Below are positions 7,353 to 17,600 of a stretch of DNA of 64,000 bases, piece by piece. Origin of the DNA: CAYWNA01 sp964459305 (GTDB lineage Bacteria; Planctomycetota; Planctomycetia; Pirellulales; Pirellulaceae). Where the stretch lies: contig CAYWNA010000012.1 of assembly GCA_964459305.1 (NCBI GenBank), forward strand, positions 1 to 64,000. Direction: 5' to 3'. Within the stretch, counting starts at the first letter, position 1; each line of letters opens with the position of its first letter. A model generated the notes under the pieces. That model was not told the origin of the DNA. It saw only the letters and a program-made list of their open reading frames with translations, and searched no databases. Position numbers and translations under genes: made by a program.

Positions 7353-9935
7353 ATGGAAGACGTAGCGTTCCAACTCGAACTCACTCGGCCGTGGATGCTG
7401 GCGGCGCTGGTGGTATTGCCACTGCTGGTACTGTATCACTTCCGAAGTCTGATCGATTTCGCGCGCTGGCAACGCTGGTTCTCATTCGTTTGTCGGACGC
7501 TCGTGGTTCTATTGCTGGTTTTGGCATTGGCTGGTTTGGCCTTGTTGACGCCCACGACACGGCAATACGTTGTGTTCGCTGTCGATAGTAGCCTGAGTAT
7601 CGGCGAGGAGTCGCGAGATGCGATCCAGAAATACATCGACGATGCGAAAGAGCACGGCGGCAAAAACGAACTCGCGTTTCTGGCCTTTGCCGAACGGCCA
7701 GGCCTTGTTGCCGACGAGTTCAACACGGAATCTCTGGCGCTCGACGAAACAGCCTCCAAGGGCACGAATCTGGCGGCGGTTGTCGAAGTGGCGACGGCGG
7801 CGATTCCGCCTTTCTACGTGCCGCAGGTGGTGCTGCTGACCGACGGCAATGAGACGGCCGGCGATGTCTTGCAGGCGGCGCTGGCATCCCGTGTGCCAAT
7901 CTCGACGGTGCCGCTGGCGACGCGCGACGAGCCCGAAGTGCAGGTCTCGGCAGTGAACGCACCCGCCCAAGTCCGCAAAGGCGAACCGTTCTATGTGGAA
8001 GTGGTGATCGATTCGAACCACGAAGACGAAGGTTACATCGACATCTTCCGCGGCGATATCAAAGTCGGCGACCGCGAAAGCCAGCCCCGACGGAAAATCA
8101 AGAAGGGCGAAAACCGCTTTCGCTTTCAGCAGACCATCACCGAAGCCGATGACAAGCAGATGGAATACAGCGTCCATATTCGCGGCTTTGACGACGCGCT
8201 GTTGGACAACAACTCGGCATCGGGGCTTGTTTTCGCTGCAGGCAAGCCAACCATCTTGTTGATCGACGCCGTTCAACGGCAAGTCGATCATCTACGCTGG
8301 GCCCTGATAGAACAGGACATCAACGTCCAGTGGCGTCCGGCGGAAGGCATCCCACGCACCTTGATGGAACTCCAGCAATTCGACGCCGTTGCGCTTTCGA
8401 ACGTGCCCGCCACGGCGCTGTCGATCAAGCAGATGGAAGTGATGCGCACGTATGTCCAAGACTTGGGCGGCGGGCTGATCATGCTCGGTGGCGACCAATC
8501 GTTCGGCTTGGGTGGTTACTACAAGACCGTGCTGGAGGAAATCCTTCCCGTACGCAGCAATTTCGAGAAGGAGAAGGAAAAGCCGAGCCTCGCGATGGTG
8601 TTGATCGTCGACAAGTCCGGCTCGATGGGCGGCGTGAAGATCGAGTTGGCCAAAGACGCCGCCAAAGCCGCTGTGGAACTGCTCGGCCCGCGAGACAAGG
8701 TGGGAGTGATCGCTTTTGACGGGGCCAGCTATTGGGTCAGCGAAATCCACAGCGCGTCGGACAAGCACTTTGTGATCGACCGGATCAGCACGATCGAGGC
8801 CAGCGGTGGCACAAGCATCTATCCGGCAATGGCCGACGCCTACGACGCGCTCGGCGCAACCGTGTCTAAGCTGAAACATGTCATCCTGCTCACCGACGGC
8901 CACTCGTCGCCGGGCGATTTCGAGGGAGTTGCCGCTGACATGGCGGCCGCGCGGATGACCGTGTCCACCGTGGCGGTAGGTCAAGGTGCAGATCAGCCGC
9001 TGCTGGAGATGATCGCTCGCGAGGGGAACGGTCGTTACTACTACTGCGACGATCCGCAAAACATCCCCCAGATCTTCGCCAAGGAGACGGTGACCGCCAG
9101 CAAATCAGCGATCAACGAATTACCGTTCGTTCCCCAGTTGATCCGTCCGACCCAGGTGCTCCGCAACGTCCCGTTGGACACCGCACCATTCCTGCTCGGC
9201 TACGTCGTGACTCGGCCCAAGCCGACCAGCGAATTCATTTTGGCCAGCGAGTCTGGCGATCCGGTGCTCGTCTGGTGGCGATACGGACTGGGAATGACCG
9301 TGGCCTTCACTTCGGATGCAAAAAGTCGCTGGGCCGCCGAATGGCTCAGTTGGCCCGATTTCGGCACATTCTGGGCACAAGTCGCCCGTCACGCGATGCG
9401 CAAGAGTGAGGCCAAGGGCGTGTTTGTCGAGTTGTTTCGTAAGGGAAACAAGGCCACGGTCACGCTAGACGCAGTCGATCCGGCCGGCAAGTTCGTCAAC
9501 GCCTCGGACACCAACCTGACGCTCATCCAGCCGTCGCTGAAGACCGAGAACCTCTCTATGACCCAGGTCGCACCTGGGCGATATGCGGCCGAGTTTGCGA
9601 TTGCCGAACGGGGGGTTTATCACCTGGAGCTCTCGCAGAATAGACAACAACAGGTTGCGTTCCGTCAGACTCGCGGGTTGGTGGTCGGCTACCCCGACGA
9701 GCTTCGGCTGCGCCCGACGAACGAAGAGCTGCTTGAGAAGGTGGCTCAGGTGTCGGGTGGAAAACACGATCCCAGCCCCAAAGAGATCTTCGACATTGGC
9801 GACCGCACCGCAATGCGGGCCCAGCCGCTCTGGCCGTATTTGTTGATGGCCGCGGCAGCCATTTTCGTGCTCGACGTGGCATTGCGTCGAATTGACTTGA
9901 TGTTGGTGTTTGGTGGACGCCGAAGAAGGATTTGA
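7353..9935 (+). CDS. Membrane protein with two vWA domains and amidotransferase-like fold
   Basis: 860 residues. Two N-terminal membrane helices (about 13-28 and 46-68) are followed by a first vWA-like domain (FAVDSSLSIGEES). A middle segment resembles the class I glutamine amidotransferase-like fold of this family (MRTYVQDLGGGLIMLGGDQS) but without an evident catalytic Cys-His pair. A second, canonical vWA domain has MIDAS motif IVDKSGSMGG near residue 418 and the later LTDGHSSPGDF strand. The C-terminus has a membrane helix (WPYLLMAAAAIFVLDVAL). It is the fourth gene of the MoxR-type operon and probably a structural or signalling partner of the ATPase. Start at ATG 7353; no strong ribosome site is visible. 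Confidence 0.88.
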   Translation: MEDVAFQLELTRPWMLAALVVLPLLVLYHFRSLIDFARWQRWFSFVCRTLVVLLLVLALAGLALLTPTTRQYVVFAVDSSLSIGEESRDAIQKYIDDAKEHGGKNELAFLAFAERPGLVADEFNTESLALDETASKGTNLAAVVEVATAAIPPFYVPQVVLLTDGNETAGDVLQAALASRVPISTVPLATRDEPEVQVSAVNAPAQVRKGEPFYVEVVIDSNHEDEGYIDIFRGDIKVGDRESQPRRKIKKGENRFRFQQTITEADDKQMEYSVHIRGFDDALLDNNSASGLVFAAGKPTILLIDAVQRQVDHLRWALIEQDINVQWRPAEGIPRTLMELQQFDAVALSNVPATALSIKQMEVMRTYVQDLGGGLIMLGGDQSFGLGGYYKTVLEEILPVRSNFEKEKEKPSLAMVLIVDKSGSMGGVKIELAKDAAKAAVELLGPRDKVGVIAFDGASYWVSEIHSASDKHFVIDRISTIEASGGTSIYPAMADAYDALGATVSKLKHVILLTDGHSSPGDFEGVAADMAAARMTVSTVAVGQGADQPLLEMIAREGNGRYYYCDDPQNIPQIFAKETVTASKSAINELPFVPQLIRPTQVLRNVPLDTAPFLLGYVVTRPKPTSEFILASESGDPVLVWWRYGLGMTVAFTSDAKSRWAAEWLSWPDFGTFWAQVARHAMRKSEAKGVFVELFRKGNKATVTLDAVDPAGKFVNASDTNLTLIQPSLKTENLSMTQVAPGRYAAEFAIAERGVYHLELSQNRQQQVAFRQTRGLVVGYPDELRLRPTNEELLEKVAQVSGGKHDPSPKEIFDIGDRTAMRAQPLWPYLLMAAAAIFVLDVALRRIDLMLVFGGRRRRI

Positions 9936-10004
9936 ATTGTCCTTCGGGGTGGACAGTGATACCATGTTTCTAATGTCAGTAGTTTCGAATATGGCTGTCG
10001 ACAG

Positions 10005-10071
10005 GTAGCCGAACTCGCCAGAGTTTGGAGTTTTCACCCGTTCAGGCCAAAGTCTTGGCGACTTCGGCTAC
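10005..10071 (+). repeat. Dispersed hairpin repeat, copy 3
   Basis: Arms 10005-10028 and 10047-10071. The left arm is identical to copies 1 and 2; the right arm has one extra T. Same mismatched pairs and same orientation as copies 1 and 2. Located in the 184-bp gap between the double-vWA gene and the Cys-rich protein gene. Confidence 0.87.
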
Positions 10072-10119
10072 AAAACTCGGAACTACTGAATGCGTACTTC
10101 CCTCACGGAGCTCTAACCG

Positions 10120-11619
10120 ATGTCCGAAGAACTGCGAGCCAGGCTTCGACGGGTCCGATCGCGCCAGCAGTGGCTGCGGGTCCTTTGTTATGCGACCGCC
10201 GGGTTGTTGCTGGCGTCGTGTGTCGCATTGCTGCTTGCTCTTGCCAGGTTGTTCGGTTTGGAAGTGACGATCGGGACAGCCTTGGGCGTCCCCTTCGTGG
10301 GTCTTTTCCTTGGTGCCATCGTCGGTGTTCTGGTGCGCCGAACGTGGAATGATGCTGCGGAGGCTATCGATTCCCACTACGGCCTGAAAGACCGCTCTTC
10401 CACGGCACTCTGGTTCTCCCAGAAGGCCGATACCAAGGAGCTGCACGAATTGCAGATGGCAGACGCGATCGAACATCTCCAGAACGTGAACGCCAGCCAG
10501 GTCGCGCCATTGCGACTGCCGCGCACGCTGCCTTTTGCCATGGCCGTGTTGACGCTGACCGTCGTGCTGGTGCTGCTTCCGTTCAGGAACGATACGGCGT
10601 CGGCGCGGAATCTCGAGCGCCTGCCGGTTATCGTCGAACAGGGCGAGTACCTCGAGCAGACCATGCTGAAGGAGCTGGACGAGTTGGCGCAGGAGGAGAA
10701 GGACGAGCATGTTGAACAGCTGATCGAGGAACTGGAGAAGCTGGTTGCCGAGCTCAAAGAGCCGGGCGTCGATCAACGCGAGGCGTTGGCCAAATTGTCC
10801 GAGATGCAGTCTGCCGTGGCGGATGCGATGGCGGAATTCAACCTGGAGGCAGTGGACGCCAAGATGAAGGAACTGGCAGAGGCCGTCGCGCCAGCGACGT
10901 CGATGCAGGGAGTCTCCGAGGCGCTGAAAGAAGGCCAGTACAGTAAGGCGGCCGAGGATTTCGAGGCACTGGATCCAACGAAATTGACGCGCAAAGAAAA
11001 GAAGGCGGTCGCACAGAACCTGAAGAAGTTGTCCAAGAACATGAGAGATGCCGGCCAGGGTCAGTTGAGCGACGCGACCTGTGAACTGTGCGAAGGACTG
11101 GAAAGCGACAACGAATCGCAGTGCAAAGGCGGCGCATGCAAACTCGCTCGCTTATGTCGCCGACAGGGGCTGCGCAAGTCGATTTGCCAATGCCTCGGTT
11201 GCCAGTTGAATCGGCTGGCGGAGTGCAAGAGTAGCTGTTCGGGAGGGAACTGCAACGGCGGTAACTGCGTGGCGAAGTCGAATTCGCCGACCAACAGTTG
11301 GGGACGAGGCGCCAGCGGCAAACCTCTGGGTGAGGAGAAGACGTCGTTAGACAGCCAGCGGAATCGCCAGGAGATCACCGGCGTTCACGGCGACGGGCCA
11401 TCCGAGCGGGAAATCAGCTTCTCGCCCGAAGGCCGCGAGTTGGCGACCCGCGAATACGAGCAAAAGTACAACGAGTTCCGAAAGATGACCGAGGCCGTAT
11501 TGGACAGCGAGCCACTACCGCTAGGCCACCGCCAGACCGTACGCCGGTACTTCGAATCGATCCGTCCACAAAACGCAGATCTCGAAGAAGGCGAATCGGA
11601 CGGCAGCAAAACACCGTAG
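10120..11619 (+). CDS. Membrane-anchored coiled-coil protein with Cys-rich segment
   Basis: 499 residues, family not recognised by name. The start at 10120 has GGAG 9 bases upstream. Two membrane helices lie near residues 18-42 and 50-70 and a third near 139-154 (FAMAVLTLTVVLVLLPF). A long charged, Glu/Lys-rich helical region follows (about 165-315), probably coiled coil. Residues about 319-384 hold 12 cysteines (CELCEG, CKGGACKLARLC, CQCLGC, CSGGNCNGGNC), like a metal-binding or disulfide-rich knot. The C-terminal part (SPEGRELATREYEQKYNEFR onward) is compact and probably conserved. It is the last gene of the MoxR/Bat operon, so it is likely a partner of that machinery; the function of the Cys segment is unknown. 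Confidence 0.8.
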   Translation: MSEELRARLRRVRSRQQWLRVLCYATAGLLLASCVALLLALARLFGLEVTIGTALGVPFVGLFLGAIVGVLVRRTWNDAAEAIDSHYGLKDRSSTALWFSQKADTKELHELQMADAIEHLQNVNASQVAPLRLPRTLPFAMAVLTLTVVLVLLPFRNDTASARNLERLPVIVEQGEYLEQTMLKELDELAQEEKDEHVEQLIEELEKLVAELKEPGVDQREALAKLSEMQSAVADAMAEFNLEAVDAKMKELAEAVAPATSMQGVSEALKEGQYSKAAEDFEALDPTKLTRKEKKAVAQNLKKLSKNMRDAGQGQLSDATCELCEGLESDNESQCKGGACKLARLCRRQGLRKSICQCLGCQLNRLAECKSSCSGGNCNGGNCVAKSNSPTNSWGRGASGKPLGEEKTSLDSQRNRQEITGVHGDGPSEREISFSPEGRELATREYEQKYNEFRKMTEAVLDSEPLPLGHRQTVRRYFESIRPQNADLEEGESDGSKTP

Positions 11620-11668
11620 GCAGAACGCGACCTCCACCGCCCGCGACACCTCGCGTCAATCATCGTGG

Positions 11669-14600
11669 GTGTTTCGGTCACTAGACAGTGGCCAGACATG
11701 GTCGCGGAGCTTCGACGGCGCAACTCCCGGGGATTACAACACCTGGGACTTCGCGGTGTCTCCGGGTTTCGCAAGCGATCAAACGGTTTTCGTGGTCGGG
11801 AACAACAAGATCCACAAATCGGTGGACGCTGGCCAGACGTGGATACCCGTTGGGGACAGTCTGCCTGAAGGCAGTCACTTCTCCCTCGCAATTTCCCCGG
11901 TTTACGCCGCTGACCAAACGATCTTCGATGGGACGTACAACTATGGGTTGTACAGGTCTACCGATGGCGGCGGTAGCTGGACGGGGATCAACAGCGGCCT
12001 GCCCACATCACCCGGCTACCCGGGACCGTCCGTCTCCGATCTCGTGATTTCGCCCGATTTCGCCGACGACCAGACAATCTTCGCCAACATCGCCTATCAA
12101 GGGGTCTTCCGGTCCATCGATGGCGGCACCACTTGGATGAACGTCCACGGGCCGGTCGGTTCTTACATGCAGAGCTTGGCGATTTCGCCCAACTACGCGG
12201 CGGACCAAACCGTGTTTGCCGATGGACACAACGGAATCGTGATGACGCAGGACGGAGGCACTACGTGGACCCAACTTCCCACGACCGGGTTGTCGGCCGG
12301 GGCCATGACGCTGATCGTGACCGTGTCGCCGCAGTTCGCCAGCGATGGGCGGATTTTCATCGGCACGGGGGACGGGGTGTGGACGACCGTCGTCAATCGC
12401 GTGGCGCTTGAATCGAACGTTGCCACCGTCACCATCACCGTCAACCCGGTGAACGACGAACCATCGTTCGACATCACGGCGTTGCACACGGTGCTGGAAG
12501 ACGCGGATGCGCAGAGCGTGGCGAACTTCGCGACGAACATCAGCGCCGGCCCATCGAACGAGTCGAGCCAGACGCTGACGTTCAACATTACGGACAATAC
12601 GAACCCGGTGCTGCTCTCGGCCGGTCCGGTGATCGCATCCAACGGCACATTGAGCTACACGCCGGCGGCAGATGCCAACGGCACGGCCACCATCACGGTC
12701 GAGCTAACAGACAACGGCGGGACAGCCAACGGCGGCGACGACACCAGCGCGGCGAAGACCTTCGACATCGTCGTCAACTCGGTGAACGACGAGCCGCTGG
12801 CCGTCGACGACAATTACACGACGGACGAGGACACGCCGCTGACGATTTCGGCCCCAGGCGTATTGGCCAACGACAGCGACGCGCACGGCGGCGCACCCAG
12901 TGAGAACAACGTTCCGTTGACAGTAACGCTCATCGACGGACCGGACCACGCGACATCGTTCACGCTCCACAGCGACGGGTCGTTCGATTACACGCCCGTG
13001 GCCGACTACAACGGTTCGGACATCTTTACCTACGAGACAGTCGACAGTTTGGGCGCGGTGTCCAACACGGCCGAGGTGCCCCTGACGATCGCGCCGGTCA
13101 ACGACGCGCCTGTGGCGACGAACGATGCCTTTGAGATATACGGCGATGTGCTCAACGTGCCCGCCGACGGCGTGTTGGGAAATGACAGCGACATCGAAGA
13201 TGACCCCCTTGCCGCACAACTCGTCGATCTGCCGGGCAAGGGCACCGTGGCTCTCGATCCTGACGGCTCCTTCGAGTACACGCCGGGGCCAAGCTTCGAC
13301 GGTATCGATAGCTTCACGTACCAAGCGCACGACGGCACCGAGCCCGGTAACGTGGCCGCGGTAACCATTACGCACATGCTGTACGTTCGCAATACGAACG
13401 ATTCCGGCGACGGATCGTTCCGCTGGACAATCGACAACGCTAACACGCATCCCAGCGATTTGGTGCCCGATGTCATCCGTTTCGCCATCGGTACGAGCCC
13501 GCAGATGATCCAGCCTACGTCCCCTTTGCCGGAGATTACAGATCCAGTCTTCATTGACGGCGCAACTCAACCGGGATTTGCCGGAACACCGATCGTGGAG
13601 CTGAACGGGAGCCTGACGACCGGGGGCGACGGCCTACTCATCAGCGCAGGCAACAGCACCATCCGTGGATTGGTCGTGAATCGCTTCCATCGTAATGGAA
13701 TTCAGATTGCCGGCAGCGGTGCCAGCGGTAATGTGTTGATCGGCAACTACATCGGTCTCAATGCTGCCGGGACGGCAGCCTCGGGCAATGCCGTGAACGG
13801 TGTGCTGATCACGAACGGAGCCAGCAACAACCGGATTGGAACCGACGGCGACGGTGTCAACGACGCCGAGGAGCGCAATATCATCTCTGGAAACAATAAA
13901 GTGGGAGTCCAGATCCAAGGTGCGGGAGCCAACTACAACATCATTGCTGGTAACTATATTGGCATGGATCTAACAGGCACCACGGACGTCCCGAACCGCA
14001 AGAATGGGATCGATATTAGAGACGGAGCCAGCTATAACCTCGTGGGAACGGACGGCAGCAATGATCCTTTCAATGTAAACGAACGGAATATCATCTCCGG
14101 CAACGGCTATGCCGGAATGAACCCCAACCTTGGCGGCATGGGTGTCCACATCTTCCGAAACGTCACCGGAAACGCTGTCGCCGGAAACTACGTCGGCACC
14201 GACGTCACGGGAACCGTTGGGTTTCCGAACCACGGAGATTATGGAGGTGTGGCGGCAAGCACCAACGCGACCGATATTCGCGTCGGAACGAATGGCGATG
14301 GCATTGCCGACGAAGTGGAAGGAAACCTCATCGCCGCGAACGTGGGACCAGGCGTTAATTACTGGAATGCCAGCAATGGGCGCATCGCCGGCAACCTGAT
14401 TGGCGTCGATGCGAATGGCAACGCGCTGGGTAATGGGCACGCAGGCGTTTGGCTTGGAGGAGGCACAACAACAAGTCGCGTGGGCACCAATAGTGATGGC
14501 CTCAGCGATGTGCTGGAAGGAAACGCCATCGCCTTCAATGCTTTGGCCGGGGTAATGCTCCCCGATTCTGCCGGCGGCAGCAATTCGATCCGCGGTAACT

Positions 14601-17600
14601 CCATTCATTCCAACGGCGGGCTGGGTATCGATCTGGGCGACAGTGGGATCACACCCAACGATCCGGGCGACGCCGACACCGGACCGAACAACCTGCAGAA
14701 CTTCCCGATGCTGTCAGTCGCCGAGCCCGGTGCGGCAACGCATGTGGTCGGCACTTTAAACAGCCAAGCTGACACAACATTCATCCTCGACTTCTACGCC
14801 AACACAACGGCCGATCCCTCTGGATACGGCGAAGGGCAACGATTTCTGGGTCTGCTAGCCGTGTTGACTGACAGTGCGGGAGACGCTTCGTTCGACCTCA
14901 CGCTGCCGGCCGCAACCACATACGGCGAGATGATAACGGCCACGGCGACGGCCTCTGACAGCAGTACATCTGAGTTCTCGGCGGCACAATTGGCGAACAG
15001 CCTCCCAACAGTGACGGTGGACAATACCGGGGTCACGGTCGACGAGGGGCTACCGGCCCTGAACGCGGGCACTTTCGCCGATGTCGATCCTGGAACCGTG
15101 GTCACGATCACGGCTTCGACCGGCACGGTCGAACAGGTCGGTTCTCAGGCCGGTACGTGGAATTGGTCATTCGACACGATCGACGGCCCGGATGAAAGCC
15201 AGACGGTGACCATCACCGCGACGGACAGCGACGGGGCCGAGACGTCGACGACCTTCGAGCTGGTGGTCAACAACTTGGCTCCGGTGGTGACGGCGGCGGG
15301 TGATCAGACGGCGGACGAGGGTGCGTTGACGACGTTCAGCCTGGGCTCGTTTACCGATCCGGGTGACGATGATCCGTGGCAGGTGACGGTCGCCTCGGGT
15401 GACAGCACGACGGACGACACGTTTACGGTGAGTTCGACGGGCGATTTGGGGACACTGGCTCACACGTATGCCGACGACGGACTGTACACGGTGACGGTGA
15501 CGCTCCAGGAAGACAACGGCACGGGAGCCTCGGGCGCGGACGCCTTCCAGGTGATCGTGGCTAACGTGGCGCCGTACTTCGAGGCCGGGTCGAACGAGAC
15601 CATCTGGCCGGACGTGTTGGGTCACTTCGAACGCGAGATCGATTTCACCGATCCCGGTACGCTAGACGAGCACACGGTGAAAGTGGACTGGGATGGCGAT
15701 GCGGTGGTGGATGAAACCTTCACGGTGCCCGTCGGCGACCGCAGCTTCGTGATCGATAACACGTACACCCAGGCCGGCATGTACACCGTGAACGTGACCG
15801 TCGAAGACGACGACGGTGGCTCGCACTCGGACAGCTTCGACGTGACCGTGATCCTGGCCGAAGTCGAATTCACCGCGGCCACCTACTCGGATCACGAGGG
15901 CGCGGGCACCAGCACGGTGGTCACGCTCGAGCGGTCCAGCGATACGGTCATGTCCGAGGTGTTGGTCACCATCACGGGCGGTACGGCGCTGGGCGCGGGC
16001 GTGGACTACGACAGCAGCAGCTTTCCGCTGACTGTGACGTTCGATGTGGGCGAGTCGACCAAAGCCGTGCCAGTGCCAATCGTCCAGGAAAATCTGGTGG
16101 AACTGGACGAGACGATCACCTTCGAGGTGACCGCCATTAGCAATGCCACGATCGCCGACCAGAAAACGGCCGAACTGACCGTCACTAACGACGACAACGC
16201 GTCCGTATCGATCGGCAATGCGTCGGCCACGGAGGCTGACGACCTCGAATTCACGGTGACTTTGTCAAACCCGGTCGATGTGGACACGATCATCTCCTAC
16301 TCGACTGCCGACGGCACTGCCACAACGAGCGACAGCGATTACACGGCCCAGTCGAACGAGACCATTACCATCGACGCGGGCGAGATGACCGGCACGATTA
16401 CCGTTGCCACCACTGCCGACAACGTGGTCGAGGCGGACGAGAACTTGACTGTGCTAATTGAGAGTGTTAACGCTGAGGGACGTGCCGTTTGGGACCCTGA
16501 GAGTGGAGGTCATCTTGTCCTCGAATTGCTGGGCGATGGCAACACGTTGGACACTAGCGGCCAAGGCAATGACGCCACCATCGTGGGCACGGTCTTGTAT
16601 GTACCCGGGCACGACGGAACGGGGCAGGCATTCGCCATGAATGACGTGGGCTACTTGCGCGTTGACAATCACCAGAACCTGCCATCCGGAGCCGATCCCC
16701 GCAGCCTGACCATGTGGGTGCATACAAATGCCCAATCTTGGGCAGGCGACGCCAACACCATCTTCCATACCGGAGCGGTCGGGCAATTCATGCGTTCCTT
16801 CGCGGTTGACATGTCGACGTATCCGGACCTGGAGTTCTACTCGTGGGCGAATGATCTCGTCGTGAACACCGGCGCACCGTTGGAGGGCTGGATTCACGTT
16901 GCAGCCACGTACGACGGCAGTGACCTCAGCGTCTGGATTGACGGCAACCCCAAGGGATCGAAGACCCTGGGCGCCATCAATACTCCCGCCGCGGACCCGG
17001 TTTACGTCGGGTACGCCCCGATTTCGGCGCAATTCATCTTCAATAGCTACATTGACGATGTGCGTTTCTACGACGACGCGCTTACCGAGGAGCAGTTGCA
17101 GCAGTTGGTGACACACGGCGACGTGGCAGCCACCGGCACGATCACCAACGACGACAGCGCCACGATCACTGTGGCCAACGTCAGCCAAGCGGAAAGCGAC
17201 ACGGGCACGACGTTCACGTTCAACGTGACGCTCTCGAACGACGTCCAAGGCGGCCTGACCGTGGCCATCGACACCGGGGACGGCTCGGCCACCACGGCCG
17301 ACAACGACTACGTGGCCAACACGGGCGGCTTGTTGACCTTCGACGGCACGTTGGGCGAAATCGAGCCGTTCCAGGTCACGGTCACCGGCGACACGAAGGT
17401 CGAAGTGGATGAGACGTTCGACGTGCTCCTGGGAGCGCTTTCGAACATCGATCCCACCGCGGCCGACGACATCATCACGATCGACGGCACCGGCACGATC
17501 GAAAACGACGACAGCGCTGCCCTGACCATCTCGACCCCGAGTATCACGGAGACGGACGTGAACCAGACGGTCCGCTTTACCGTTACCCTGGACGCGGCAG

